Shown: one piece after another, positions 29,549-40,077 of the stretch
Layout of the letters: each line of letters starts with the position of its first letter
How positions within the stretch are numbered: position 1 is the stretch's first letter
Assembly: GCA_014841835.1 (NCBI GenBank)
Contig: JACYUQ010000003.1
Span: forward strand, 744,001 to 808,000
DNA length: 64,000 nt
Source: Oxalobacteraceae sp. CFBP 13730
Lineage (GTDB): Bacteria > Pseudomonadota > Gammaproteobacteria > Burkholderiales > Burkholderiaceae_D
Reading direction: 5' to 3'
The notes under the pieces: generated by a model
What the model saw: only the letters and a program-made list of their open reading frames with translations
Told to the model about the DNA's origin: nothing
Database searches by the model: none
Translations under genes and position numbers: made by a program

Positions 29549-31392
29549 CTATCCAGGTGCGAGATCAGCAGCCGGCGCGGATCCTGCCCGGGGGCCGGTC
29601 CATGCTGGCCATCGACCGAGATCCCCACGGCCATGATGTCGATCAGCAGCAACTGCAGGATGCGCGAAATCATCGACAGAAAACTCGTGCTGTCCTCCGC
29701 GTGATCGACCGCCAGGCACACGCTGGCCTTGCGCGCCAGCGGCGACTGGCTGTTGCTGATCGCGATGACGTCGGCGCCGGCCGCGCGCGCGATGTCCACC
29801 GCCTCCAGCAGTTCGGGCAAGCCGCCTGAATTCGACACCGCAATCACCACGTCGCCCGGCCCAAGCAATTCAGCGGCCAGCGTGAACAGGTGCGCGTCGC
29901 CATACAGCGCGGTCGGAATGCGAAAGCGGAAGAACTTGTGCTGGCCATCGAGCGCCACCGCGCGCGAATTGCCCATCGCGTAGAACTCGACGCGCTTGGC
30001 GCGGCTGACCATCTCGATCGCGCGATCCAGCGAGCGCACGTCGAGCTGGTCGCGAAAACGCAGGATCGCCGACACCGTGTTGTCGATCACCTTGGCCGAC
30101 AGATCGTGCGTGCTGTCGCTCAGGCGCACCTGGCTGTGGCGCACGGGGATGGAGCCGGTCAGGCTGCTGGCAAACTTGAGCTTGAAATCGGCCAGGCCCT
30201 GGAAGCCCAGTGAGCGGCAAAACCGGATCACGGTCGGCTGGCTCACGTCGGCCAGGCGCGCGATCTCGGCGATCGGCTCATTGAGCACCATGCGTGGCTG
30301 GTCGATCACGAGGCTGGCCACGCGCCCTTCGGCCGGCGAGAGTTCGTGGCGCAGCTGCGTGATGCGCTCCATCAGCGTGTTGGCGCCGCTGCGCCCGCGC
30401 AGGTGTTCGGCCAGGATGGTGGCCACGCCATGGAAGGCGGGATTCGGCGTGGTGATCACCCAGGTTGGAATGTCGGCCAGGTAGTCCGAGAACCGGCCCT
30501 TGGCTTCGAAGCGCGCGCGAAACGGCGAGCTGGCAAACCACTCGCCCAGGCGCGGTACGATGCCCCCGCCGATGTACACGCCGCCAAACGCGCCGAGCGT
30601 GACGGCCAGATTGGCCGCCGCCCCGCCCAGCATGCCGCAGAAGCATTCGAGCGTTTCCAGACACAGCGCATCGTTCTGTTCGAGCGCGCCGGCCACGATT
30701 GTCGCGGCCGTGCGCGGGACGGCGTCGACGCCATTGCGGTCGGCCAGCGCGCGGTAGATCACTTCCATCCCGGGCCCGGAGATCAGGCGCTCGTTCGACA
30801 CGTGCGGCCACTCGCGCCACGCATATTGCAGGATCGCGAATTCGCGCTCGTCGAACGGCGCGAAGTTCACGTGCCCGCCTTCGCTGCCCAGCGTGACGAA
30901 ACCGTCGGCAGTCGGAATCCCGCCCGAGACGCCCAGGCCAGTGCCCGGGCCCAGCACGCCGATGACGGCGCCCGGCACCGCCTTGCCCGGGCCGACCTGC
31001 ATCAGGTCGTCACGGGAAAAATTGGGCAAGGCCGTGGCCAGCGCCGTGAAGTCATTGACGATCAACAGCGTGGCCAGGCCCAGCTCGCGCCGCACCGCAT
31101 CGGTGGAAAACTCCCACGCGCGGTTGGTCATGCGCACATAGTCGCCGCTGATCGGATTGGCCACCGCAAACGCGCCATGGTGCAGCGTGACGTCCTGGTG
31201 GTCGAGCAGGTAATGGCGCAGCAGCGGCACGATGCCGGCAAAGTCGTCGCAGCGCAGCACCGCCACGTCGCGAAACACGCCGGGCGCGCATTGCAGCGCG
31301 AAGCGCGCATGCGTGGCGCCAATGTCCGCGAGCAGGCGCGGGCCATCGGCAAACGCCGTGCGCGCGAATTTTTCGGGCTGCGCGCCGGCCAT
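29545..31392 (-). CDS. Bifunctional glucokinase / RpiR-family transcriptional regulator (copy 1)
   Basis: A 615-aa fusion known in Burkholderiales. The N-terminal ROK-unlike Glk domain (about 1-330) has LLADIGATHARFAL (phosphate 1 loop), IVNDFTAL with the catalytic Asp near 118, GVLGPGTGLGVSG near 148 and the SEGGHVNFAP motif near 172. The C-terminal RpiR half has an HTH (about 345-420, with DVSQPTVIRFCRSLGFQG) and a sugar-isomerase (SIS) phosphosugar sensor domain (about 465-590, with VIAVSNSGGLPELLEA). It phosphorylates glucose and probably senses phosphosugars to regulate local genes. The start overlaps the alpha-glucosidase stop (TGATG). Confidence 0.93.
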   Translation of the reverse strand: MAGAQPEKFARTAFADGPRLLADIGATHARFALQCAPGVFRDVAVLRCDDFAGIVPLLRHYLLDHQDVTLHHGAFAVANPISGDYVRMTNRAWEFSTDAVRRELGLATLLIVNDFTALATALPNFSRDDLMQVGPGKAVPGAVIGVLGPGTGLGVSGGIPTADGFVTLGSEGGHVNFAPFDEREFAILQYAWREWPHVSNERLISGPGMEVIYRALADRNGVDAVPRTAATIVAGALEQNDALCLETLECFCGMLGGAAANLAVTLGAFGGVYIGGGIVPRLGEWFASSPFRARFEAKGRFSDYLADIPTWVITTPNPAFHGVATILAEHLRGRSGANTLMERITQLRHELSPAEGRVASLVIDQPRMVLNEPIAEIARLADVSQPTVIRFCRSLGFQGLADFKLKFASSLTGSIPVRHSQVRLSDSTHDLSAKVIDNTVSAILRFRDQLDVRSLDRAIEMVSRAKRVEFYAMGNSRAVALDGQHKFFRFRIPTALYGDAHLFTLAAELLGPGDVVIAVSNSGGLPELLEAVDIARAAGADVIAISNSQSPLARKASVCLAVDHAEDSTSFLSMISRILQLLLIDIMAVGISVDGQHGPAPGQDPRRLLISHLDS

Positions 31393-33032
31393 CAGCGGTT
31401 CGCCGCCACGGTGCCGAACCAGGCGCCGAATGGAGCCAGCGTGACCCGGCCCTGCTGCGCACTGCCCTGCAGGCCATCGACCGGCATCTGCGCCACGCCG
31501 TCGGTTGCCGGCCAGTCGAAGCTGACTTCTTCGTTCGACAGATTGAACGCTGCCAGCACGCTGTCGTGCCCCGCCAGGTCGCGGCGCAGCGCCAGGACCG
31601 GCTCGGGTGCATCGAAGAACGCGATCTCGCCGCGCGTCAGTTGCGGCAGGCTGCGGCGCAGCGCGATGAAGCGGCGCTGGAAGTTCAGCATCGAGTCATG
31701 GTCGCGGTCCTGCAGGTCGACGGCGGCCTTGACGTGCGCGGCGTCCACCGGCAGCCATGGCTGGCCGTCGGTAAAGCCCGCGTGCGGCGCGTCGGCCACC
31801 CACGGCATCGGCGTGCGGCAGCCGTCGCGGCCCTTGAACTCGGGCCAGAAGGTCTTGCCGTACGGGTCCTGCAGCAGTTCGTACGGCACGTCAGCCTCGG
31901 TCAGGCCGAGTTCATCGCCTTGGTACAGGCACGGCGTGCCCTTGAGCGAGAGCTGCATCGCCAGTACCAGCTTGGTGAAACCAGGCGCCGGGTTGATGCC
32001 GCCCCAGCGCGTGGCGACGCGGATCGCATCGTGGTTACCGACCGACCAGGACGCCCAGCCGTCCTTGACGCGCTCGTTGAATTCCTCGACCTGGCGGCGC
32101 ACGTGCGCGGCGTTGAAGACGGGCGTAAGCAGATTGAAGCTGTAGGCCATGTGCAGCTTGTTGCCGCCTTCGGTGTACTCGCTCATCTGGGCCAGTGCGT
32201 CGTCCGAGCTGATCTCGCCGATCGACACGGCGCCGAATTCATTCAGTTGTGCGCGCACGCGCTCGAGGAACGCGATGTTCTCGGGCTGCGTCTTGTCGTA
32301 CAGGTGCGCCTGCATCCCGTACGGGTTCACGTCCGTCACGGTCGACGTGTCGCGCACCAGCGCCGGCGGGTTGCTGCGCAACTGGCGGTCGTGGAAGTGG
32401 AACACGCACGCATCCATGCGCACGCCATCCACGCCGCGCTCGAGCCAGAAACGCTGCGCGTCCAGGTGCGCCTGCTGCACCAGCGGATTATGGAAGTTCA
32501 GCTGCGGCTGGCTGACGAGGAAGTTGTGCAGGTAGTACTGCTTGCGGCGGGTGTCCCACTGCCACGACGAGCCGCCGAAGACGGACAGCCAGTTGTTGGG
32601 CGGGTTGCCGTCCGGGAGCGGGTCGGCCCACACATACCAGTCCGACTTCGGGTTGTCGCGGCTGGCGCGGCTTTCGACGAACCATTTGTGCGTATCGGCC
32701 GTGTGCGACATCACCTGGTCGATCATGATCTTCAGGCCCAGGCTGTGCGCCTTGGCGACCATGCGATCGAAGTCGGCCAGGTCGCCGAACAGCGGATCGA
32801 CGTCGCAATAGTCTTCGATGTCGTAGCCGAAATCGGCCATTGGCGACTTGAAGAACGGCGAGAGCCAGACGATGTCCACACCCAGGCTCGCGATATAGTC
32901 GAGCTTTGCGGTCACGCCGTTCAGGTCGCCGACGCCATCGCCGTCCGTGTCGAGGAAGCTGCGCGGGTACACCTGATAGATGATGGCTTCGCGCCACCAG
33001 TTCGGGTTGTCGGTCGTCGAGATCTGGGTCAT
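31390..33032 (-). CDS. Cytoplasmic alpha-glucosidase, GH13
   Basis: A 546-aa hydrolase that releases glucose from maltodextrins. It has the GH13 TIM barrel with WWREAIIYQVYPRSFLDTDGDGVGDLNG at the start, as in oligo-1,6-glucosidase and maltase families, and the conserved region DIVWLSPFFKSPMADFGYDI. The catalytic aspartate is in VDGVRMDACVF near residue 196, the acid glutamate in VSIGEISSDD near 270, and the transition-state Asp in VGNHDAIR near 330. There is no signal peptide, so it acts in the cytoplasm. It is coupled to the downstream glucokinase fusion, giving a glucose release then phosphorylation pair. Confidence 0.95.
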
Positions 33033-33312
33033 TGGCTGGTCCGGGCGGATGCGTGATGTGGAATTCTAGGCAATATACATCAGGCGAACGGTCTTGACAA
33101 TTCCAGCCAGCTAGCCATAAATCCCATTTAGTCATTTGATTTCAATGACTTGAAGCGTTATAGGCGATTCTTCCGATTCTTCGTCCGTACCTAAACTACG
33201 TATGTATGTTGCCACTTTGTTTCTAGTTTGTTTCACGACAATTTTTATGTTGCAAAGAGAGGCGTCCCCGTCATAGCATCGCGTCTGTTTGCCAATTCAA
33301 GGAAGCGGTTCG
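33033..33312. promoter_or_regulatory. Divergent control region between alpha-glucosidase and POT/pullulanase
   Basis: This region holds a plus-strand promoter, TTGACA (33094-33099) with a 17-nt spacer to ATAAAT (33117-33122), and a TGTA...CTA-type element, CGTACCTAAACTACG at 33186-33200. An AT-rich stretch follows (33200-33260). No gene is seen. Confidence 0.5.
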
Positions 33313-34896
33313 ATGACATCTCTCGCAAAACCAGGCTCCGGGCGCATGCCCCGGCAAATCCCCTACATCATTGCCAATGAGGGGTGCGAACGCTTCAGTT
33401 TCTACGGGATGCGCAACATCCTGACGCCGTTCCTGATCACGACCCTGTTGATGTTTCTGCCGGAAGACATGCGCACCGGCGAAGCCAAGCACGTGTTCCA
33501 CACCTTCGTCATCGGCGTCTATTTCTTCCCGCTGCTGGGCGGCTGGCTGGCTGACCGCTACTTCGGCAAGTACAACACGGTGTTCTGGCTCAGTCTCGTG
33601 TATTGCCTCGGTCACGCGTGCCTGGCCATGTTTGAAGACAACGTCAACGGCTTCTACTTCGGCCTGTTCCTGATCGCGCTCGGCTCGGGCGGCATCAAGC
33701 CCCTGGTGGCCAGCTTCGTCGGCGACCAGTTCGACCACACCAACAAGGACAAGGCAAAAGTCGTCTTCGATGCGTTCTACTGGATCATCAATTTCGGCTC
33801 GTTCTTCGCCTCGCTCCTGATGCCGCTGCTGCTGCGCGACTATGGTCCGGCCTGGGCCTTCGGCGTGCCCGGCATCCTGATGTTCATCGCGACCATGGTG
33901 TTCTGGAGCGGCAAAAAGAAATACGTGCACGTGCCGCCTGCACCGGCCAATCCGCACTCGTTCATGCGCGTGGCAAAAAGCGCGCTGCTGGCAAAGCAGC
34001 CTGGCCGTGGCCGTCCGGGCCTGAACCTGGCCTTGCTGGGAGCCGCCGGCGCATTGGCGTCGCTGGCCATGGCCGCGCAATGGGGCTTCGTGATCGCCGC
34101 CTGTACCGCCCTGGTGCTGTTGATGGCCTTTGGCGGCATGGGCACGTCGATGCAGCTGGACCGCGCACGCGGCCTGCATCCGGACGACGCCGTGGATGGC
34201 GTGCGCGCCGTGCTGCGCATCCTGATCGTGTTCGCGCTTGTCACACCGTTCTGGTCGCTGTTCGACCAGAAGGCCTCGACCTGGATCGTGCAGGCCAACA
34301 CCATGACCACCCAAGTGAACCTGCTGGGCTGGACCTTCGACGTGATCCCGGCCCAGATGCAGGCCCTGAATCCCCTGCTCGTGATGCTGCTCATCCCGAT
34401 CAATAACCTCGCCCTGTTCCCGTTGATGCGCAAGCTAGGCGTGGAGCCGACGCCGCTGCGTCGGATGACCGCCGGCATCGCACTCTCGGCCGCGGCCTGG
34501 ATCGTCGTGGGCAACCTGCAGGTGGCGCTCGACGCCGGCGATGCCGTCTCGATCGCGTGGCAGATCGCGCCGTACGCGCTGCTCACGCTCGGTGAAGTAC
34601 TGGTCTCGGCGACGGGTCTCGAATTTGCATACAGCCAGGCGCCAGCCTCGATGAAGGGCGTGATCATGGCGCTGTGGTACCTGGCCGTCACGGTCGGCAA
34701 CCTGTGGGTGCTGATCGTCAATGCCAGCGTGAAGAACGAATCGGTGATCGCGTATATCGAAGGCTCGGGCGTGGGGGTGATGGCGTTCCAGATGTACTTC
34801 TTTGCCGCGTTCGCGCTGTTGTCGGCGGCGGCGTTCGGGTGGTATGCGACGCGCTACCGCATGGTCGACCACTATCGCAGCAGCGTCGCGGGGTAA
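33313..34896 (+). CDS. POT family proton-dependent oligopeptide transporter
   Basis: A 527-aa inner-membrane symporter of di/tripeptides (PTR2/POT family) with about 14 hydrophobic segments. The family proton-coupling motif ExxER is seen as NEGCERFSFYGMRN near residue 20, and the second signature FYWIINFGSFFASL near 155. ATG 33313 follows AAGGAAG at 33299-33305. The pullulanase ATG begins 7 nt after its stop, so the two are almost surely cotranscribed, which is unusual for a peptide transporter; substrates other than peptides are possible but unproven. Confidence 0.92.
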   Translation: MTSLAKPGSGRMPRQIPYIIANEGCERFSFYGMRNILTPFLITTLLMFLPEDMRTGEAKHVFHTFVIGVYFFPLLGGWLADRYFGKYNTVFWLSLVYCLGHACLAMFEDNVNGFYFGLFLIALGSGGIKPLVASFVGDQFDHTNKDKAKVVFDAFYWIINFGSFFASLLMPLLLRDYGPAWAFGVPGILMFIATMVFWSGKKKYVHVPPAPANPHSFMRVAKSALLAKQPGRGRPGLNLALLGAAGALASLAMAAQWGFVIAACTALVLLMAFGGMGTSMQLDRARGLHPDDAVDGVRAVLRILIVFALVTPFWSLFDQKASTWIVQANTMTTQVNLLGWTFDVIPAQMQALNPLLVMLLIPINNLALFPLMRKLGVEPTPLRRMTAGIALSAAAWIVVGNLQVALDAGDAVSIAWQIAPYALLTLGEVLVSATGLEFAYSQAPASMKGVIMALWYLAVTVGNLWVLIVNASVKNESVIAYIEGSGVGVMAFQMYFFAAFALLSAAAFGWYATRYRMVDHYRSSVAG

Positions 34897-34903
34897 GCGG
34901 TCC

Positions 34904-37621
34904 ATGAAACGTCACCTTGTCCTGCTGGCAGCATCGCTGTCCTCCAGCGCGTACGCTGCTGTTCCTCTCGCCACCTGCGACAGCCCGGCCTTCCAGGAGG
35001 TGCTCAGCGCCTCGGCCACCAAACTCGATGCGCGCGCCGTCTGGCTCGACCGCCGCCTCGTGCACTGGCCCGGCGCGGCTGCCGATGGCGTGTATCGGCT
35101 GTACCACTCCCCTGCCGGCGGCATCCAGGCTACGGCCGGCAGCAAGGTCACCGGCAGCGCCGGTTCGATCACGCTGGCCGTCTCGCGCGTCGCGGTGCCG
35201 CAAGCCGTCGCCACACGCTTCAAATGGGTCGCCAGCGGCCCGACCCTGAGCGTGCAGGAAGCCGACCTAGCGCGCCTGCCTGCCCTGCACCGCGAACAGC
35301 TGGTGCTGGTGCACGAGAACCCGGATGGCACCGTGCGCGACGCAACCCGCGTGCAAGCGGCCGGCGCGCTCGACGACCTGTATGCGGCGGCCGAACGCAT
35401 CCCGGATCTGGGCGCGACGCCCACCGCCAATAAAACCGACTTCAAGCTGTGGGCGCCGACCGCGCGCGATGTGGCCGTGTGCACGTATGACAGCGCAACG
35501 GGGCGCGCGAACGCCGTGCTGCCAATGGCACTGGATGCCCGCACCGGCGCCTGGGCTGCCAGCGTCCCGCGCGATTTGTCCGGCACCTATTACAAGTACG
35601 CGGTCGACGTCGTCGCCGAGGGCGCCGGGCTGGTACGCAACCTGGTGACCGACCCGTATTCGGTCAGCCTGAACGCCGACTCAAAACGCAGCTACATCGC
35701 CGACCTGGATGCGCCGAGCCTGAAGCCCGCCGGCTGGGACACCACGCAGCCACCGGCCACGGTCAAGGCGCAGACCGACATGGTCATCTACGAGCTGCAC
35801 GTGCGCGACTTTTCGCTGATCGACCAGACCGTGCCGCCGGCCAAACGCGGCAAGTACGGCGCGTTTGGCGAGACCAATTCCAACGGCATGCGGCACCTGC
35901 GCGCGCTGGCCAAGGCCGGCCTGACCGACATTCATCTGCTGCCCGTGTACGACATCGGCAGCATCCCCGAAGTGGCGTGCGCGCAGCCTGCCCCTGCCGG
36001 CGCGCCGGATGGCGAGAGCCAGCAGGCGCTGGTCGTCAAGACCGCCCACACCGACTGCTTCAACTGGGGCTACGACCCGCAGCACTTCAACGCCGTCGAA
36101 GGCAGTTACGCAAGCGACCCGCAGGACGGCGCACGCCGCATCATCGAGTTCCGCCAGATGGTGATGGACCTGCACAAGGCCGGCCTGCGCGTGGGCACCG
36201 ACGTCGTCTACAACCATACCTTCATCGCCGGCCAGGAAGAAAAATCGATCCTCGACCGCGTGGTGCCGGGCTACTACCATCGCCTGAACGCCGTGGGCGG
36301 CATCGAAGCGTCGACCTGCTGCTTCAACACGGCGACCGAGAACACGATGATGGCCAAGCTGATGATCGATTCGTCGGTGTTGTGGACGCGCCAGTACAAG
36401 ATCGATTCGTTCCGCTTCGACCTGATGGGCCACCAGCCGCGCGAGGCGATGGTGCGCCTGCAGCAGGCCGTCGACGCGGCGGCGGGCCGCCACGTGCAGC
36501 TGATCGGCGAAGGCTGGAACTTCGGCGAAGTGGCCGACGGTGCACGCTTCGTGCAGGCGTCGCAACTGTCGCTGAACGGCACCGGCATCGGTACCTTCAG
36601 CGACCGCGCGCGCGACGCCGTGCGCGGCGGTTCGCCCGGCGACTCGGGCGAACCCGTGATCAAGCAGCAGGGCTATATCAATGGCCTGGTGTACGACGCG
36701 AACGCCCTTGGCGGCGACGCGCAGAAGGCCGACCTGCTGCGCGCGGCGGACCTGATCCGCGTCGGCCTGGCCGGCTCGGTGCGCACGTATCCGATGCAAG
36801 GGTTCGATGGTCAGGTGCGCCAGTTGCAGGCGATGGTCTACGGCGGCAACCAGCCGGCCGGCTACGCGAGCGAGCCGGGCGAAGCGGTCAACTACGTCGA
36901 GAACCACGACAACCAGACGCTGTACGACATCAACGTGCTCAAGCTGCCGGTGGCAACGAGCAGCGCGGAGCGCGCGCGGGTACAAATGCTGGGGATGGCG
37001 ATCAATGCCTTCAGCCAGGGTGTGGCGTATTACCACGCCGGCATCGACACGCTGCGCTCGAAATCGCTGGACCGCAACAGCTTCAATTCGGGCGACTGGT
37101 TCAACCGCATCGACTGGACCTACCAAGACAACTTCTTCGGCACCGGCCTGCCGCCGGCGCCGGACAATGCCAAAGACTGGCCGCTGTTCAAGCCGTTGCT
37201 GGCCAATGCCGCGATGAAGCCGGCGCCCGCCGACATTGCGTTCGCGCGCGACGCGTTCCGCGACCTGCTGCGCATCCGCGCCAGCAGCACGCTGCTGCGC
37301 CTGCGCACGGCCGACGACATCAACAAGCGCCTGCGCTTCTTCAATACGGGGCCGCAGCAGGAACCGACCGTGCTGGCCGCCTGGCTCGATGGCAAAGGTT
37401 ATCCGGGTGCGGGCTTTGCCGGCATGGGTTACCTGGTGAACGTCGACAAACGGGCGCACAAGATCAAGGACGCCACGCTGCGCGGCAAGCGCCTGAAGCT
37501 GCACCCGGTGCACAGCGCACTTGGCGCGGCCGACAAGCGTGCGCTGAAGGCGCGCTTCGACAGCGCCAGCGGCACCTTCACGATACCGGCGCGCACGGCC
37601 GTGGTGTTTGTCGACATGTGA
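34904..37621 (+). CDS. pulA: Secreted pullulanase-type alpha-1,6-glucosidase, GH13
   Basis: A 905-aa debranching enzyme that cleaves alpha-1,6 branches in starch and pullulan. A Sec signal peptide ends at SSAYA near residue 18. Carbohydrate-binding and E-set-like N-terminal domains precede the barrel. The pullulanase motif YELHVRDFS is near 298, YNHTF near 440, the nucleophile in SFRFDLMGHQ near 505, acid/base in LIGEGWNF near 530 and transition-state Asp in VENHDNQT near 668. The length and order fit type I pullulanase. It is coupled to the POT transporter. A REP-like repeat lies beyond its stop. Confidence 0.95.
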   Translation: MKRHLVLLAASLSSSAYAAVPLATCDSPAFQEVLSASATKLDARAVWLDRRLVHWPGAAADGVYRLYHSPAGGIQATAGSKVTGSAGSITLAVSRVAVPQAVATRFKWVASGPTLSVQEADLARLPALHREQLVLVHENPDGTVRDATRVQAAGALDDLYAAAERIPDLGATPTANKTDFKLWAPTARDVAVCTYDSATGRANAVLPMALDARTGAWAASVPRDLSGTYYKYAVDVVAEGAGLVRNLVTDPYSVSLNADSKRSYIADLDAPSLKPAGWDTTQPPATVKAQTDMVIYELHVRDFSLIDQTVPPAKRGKYGAFGETNSNGMRHLRALAKAGLTDIHLLPVYDIGSIPEVACAQPAPAGAPDGESQQALVVKTAHTDCFNWGYDPQHFNAVEGSYASDPQDGARRIIEFRQMVMDLHKAGLRVGTDVVYNHTFIAGQEEKSILDRVVPGYYHRLNAVGGIEASTCCFNTATENTMMAKLMIDSSVLWTRQYKIDSFRFDLMGHQPREAMVRLQQAVDAAAGRHVQLIGEGWNFGEVADGARFVQASQLSLNGTGIGTFSDRARDAVRGGSPGDSGEPVIKQQGYINGLVYDANALGGDAQKADLLRAADLIRVGLAGSVRTYPMQGFDGQVRQLQAMVYGGNQPAGYASEPGEAVNYVENHDNQTLYDINVLKLPVATSSAERARVQMLGMAINAFSQGVAYYHAGIDTLRSKSLDRNSFNSGDWFNRIDWTYQDNFFGTGLPPAPDNAKDWPLFKPLLANAAMKPAPADIAFARDAFRDLLRIRASSTLLRLRTADDINKRLRFFNTGPQQEPTVLAAWLDGKGYPGAGFAGMGYLVNVDKRAHKIKDATLRGKRLKLHPVHSALGAADKRALKARFDSASGTFTIPARTAVVFVDM

Positions 37622-37661
37622 AAACGCGATTCTCGCGACGGCGCGCCGCTGACCTGAAGAC

Positions 37662-37761
37662 CGTCATTCCAGCGAAGGCTGGAATCCAGGTCTGTTGCGG
37701 GCCGCTGTCGATGTTGCGGCAAAGGTGCTGAACTTGGGTTCCAGCCTTCGCTGGAACGACG
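37662..37761. repeat. REP-like inverted repeat element, copy 1
   Basis: About 100 nt between two convergent genes. The left arm (37662-37691) and right arm (37732-37761) are inverted relative to each other and each contains its own small palindrome (TTCCAGCGAAGGCTGGAA and the reverse form). It has the same layout as the element at 51210-51296. Confidence 0.8.
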
Positions 37762-37764
37762 TTG

Positions 37765-40077
37765 TCAGGCCAGCACGGACGCTTGCTCCGACGCGGCCAC
37801 CATCGCCAGCCGCGCAATCGCAAACGTGTTGCGCCCCTTGTCCTTGGCTTCATACAAGGCGCTGTCGGCCAGTTCACTGATCGTCAGCGCCGTCACGCCC
37901 GGCGCGTCGGCCAGCGCAATGCCGATGGTCGCGCTGACGGAAATCGGCTGGGAGCCGACCATGAACGGTGCTTCCATGACCTGCATGATCTTCTTGGCCA
38001 CCAGCTCGACATCGCGCGGCGAGTTGACTTCGTCGAGCAGCACCGTGAATTCGTCGCCGGCCAGGCGCGCCACCATGTCGGAGCTGCGCACCACCTTGCG
38101 CACGCGCCGTGCAAATTCGACCAGCACCATGTCGCCCACCGCGTGGCCGTAGGTGTCGTTGATCCGCTTGAAGAAATCGATATCGAGATAGAACAGCGCA
38201 AAAGCGCGCTCGCGCTGCGGCGCGCGTTCGACCGCTGCCTGCAGCGCCAGCTCGAACTGGCGCCGGTTCGGGATGCCGGTCAGCGCGTCGGTGTGGGCCA
38301 GTGCGTGCAGGTTGCGTTCGTGCATGCGCGCGGCGGTGGCATCGGTCGTCAGGATGTATACGCCCACCACTTCGCCGTCACGCAGGTGCGGCAGGAAGGT
38401 CGAGTGGACGATGCGGATGTGCTTCTTGCGCACGATGTCATGCTCGCACTGCGAGGCCTTGCCCAGCCAGGCGTCGTCCAGCGCTTCCTTCTGCTGCAGG
38501 TAGAAATCTTCGCCGAATGCTTCCACCATGGTCTGGCCGACGACCTGCTCGGACGCCTTGCCGAGCCACGACTGGTGCACCGCATTGGCGAACATGTAGC
38601 GATGATCCTGGTCGAGGTGCGCAATCAGGACCGGCAGGTTGTCGGTAATCGTGCGCAGGCGCTCTTCGCTGTCGGCCAGGCGGTCGCGCGATGCTTTCAG
38701 TTCGGTGATGTCCTTCATCGCCACCACCGCGCCGAGGGTCTTGCCCTGGGCGCTGCGCAGCGGCCGGCCACTGGCCAGCAGCGTGTACGGCGCGCGACCG
38801 GCCGGTGCGATGACCATCGCGCCGTCACGTACCACTTCGCCCTTGAGCGCGCGCACCAGCGGCACGTCGTCCATCGCCATCGCGGTCTGGCCATCGCCGT
38901 GGTACAGCGAATAGAACTGCGGCCATTCCGATGGCGCGATCGCCTTCAGGTCGTGACCATGCAGAGCGCGCGCAGTGCGGTTGAACAGCGTCAGGTTGCC
39001 GACGGCGTCGCAGGCGACCACGCCGACGTCGATCGATTCGAGCACCGCGTCGAGCAGTTCCTGTTTTTCTTCCAGCTGCTGCTGCGTGCGGATGCGCTCC
39101 GAAATGTCATTGACGAAGGCGCCGATGTAACGCGCGCCGTTCCACTCGTGGGCCGCAACCGTCATCTGGATCGTGATCTGGCGCCCGCTCTGGGTCAGCG
39201 CCGGCAATTCGACATTCTGGTTCAGGTACGGGCCGGTGCCGGTATCGAGCAGACCGCGGATGTTCGCGTCATGCGCTTCGCGCTGCTGCGCCGGCATCAC
39301 TAGCTCGGACAACTGGCGGCCGCGCGCGTATTCGCCCGACCAGCCGAAGATGCGCTCGGCCGACGTGTTCCATGCCACCACCACGCCGTTGCTGTCGGCG
39401 CCGATGAAGCCACTGAACGACGAGTCGATGATCGTGCGGTTCCACGCTTCGCTCTCGCGCAGCAGCGCTTCGGCCGCTTCGCGCTGCGTCACTTCGCGCG
39501 ACAGTTGCGCGACCTTGTCTTCCAGTTCGGCGGTGCGCGCGACGATGCGCGCCTCCAGGTCGGTATTGAGCGACTTGAGCGCCTGCTCGGCGAGCATGCG
39601 CGCCGTCACCGCCTTCAGGTGATTGATTTCGACTTCGACCAGCCCGGCCAGGTCGGCCAATACCTGGCGCTGCTCCTGGTTCAGGCGGCGCGGCGCGCGG
39701 TCGATGATGCACAGCGTGCCCACGGCCTCGCCATCGCTGTAGACCGGATGCCCGGCGTAGAAGCGGATATGCGGCTCGCCGGTGACGAGCGGGTTCTCGG
39801 CGAAACGGGGATCCTGCGCCGCGTCCTCGATCACGAGCAGCGCGCGTGCCTGTACCGCGTGGCTGCAGAACGACAGCGAGCGCGGGGTTTCCGAGGCTTC
39901 CAGACCGTGATGCGATTTGAACCACTGGCGCTCGGCATCGATCAGCGATACCAGCGCAATCGGCACGTCGAACGTCATGGCGGCCAGGCGGGTAAAGCGG
40001 TCGAAGCGCGTCTCGGCTGGGGTGTCGAGAATCTGCAGTTCGGCCAGCGCAGCGAGGCGGGCCTGTTCAATTAACAT
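37765..40077 (-). CDS. GAF-PAS-PAS-PAS-GGDEF diguanylate cyclase
   Basis: A 770-aa cytoplasmic signalling protein that would make cyclic di-GMP from two GTP. Domains in order: N-terminal GAF (about 20-150), linking helix, three PAS domains (about 215-335, 345-470, 480-600), GGDEF (about 605-765). The catalytic motif reads AGDEF instead of GGDEF, a variant seen in active enzymes. The inhibitory I-site RSSD lies five residues upstream. No EAL domain. ATG 40077 (MLIEQARLAALAELQIL) matches the usual start of this GAF family; further upstream frames give proline-rich nonsense. It is convergent with pullulanase. Confidence 0.92.
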   Translation of the reverse strand: MLIEQARLAALAELQILDTPAETRFDRFTRLAAMTFDVPIALVSLIDAERQWFKSHHGLEASETPRSLSFCSHAVQARALLVIEDAAQDPRFAENPLVTGEPHIRFYAGHPVYSDGEAVGTLCIIDRAPRRLNQEQRQVLADLAGLVEVEINHLKAVTARMLAEQALKSLNTDLEARIVARTAELEDKVAQLSREVTQREAAEALLRESEAWNRTIIDSSFSGFIGADSNGVVVAWNTSAERIFGWSGEYARGRQLSELVMPAQQREAHDANIRGLLDTGTGPYLNQNVELPALTQSGRQITIQMTVAAHEWNGARYIGAFVNDISERIRTQQQLEEKQELLDAVLESIDVGVVACDAVGNLTLFNRTARALHGHDLKAIAPSEWPQFYSLYHGDGQTAMAMDDVPLVRALKGEVVRDGAMVIAPAGRAPYTLLASGRPLRSAQGKTLGAVVAMKDITELKASRDRLADSEERLRTITDNLPVLIAHLDQDHRYMFANAVHQSWLGKASEQVVGQTMVEAFGEDFYLQQKEALDDAWLGKASQCEHDIVRKKHIRIVHSTFLPHLRDGEVVGVYILTTDATAARMHERNLHALAHTDALTGIPNRRQFELALQAAVERAPQRERAFALFYLDIDFFKRINDTYGHAVGDMVLVEFARRVRKVVRSSDMVARLAGDEFTVLLDEVNSPRDVELVAKKIMQVMEAPFMVGSQPISVSATIGIALADAPGVTALTISELADSALYEAKDKGRNTFAIARLAMVAASEQASVLA

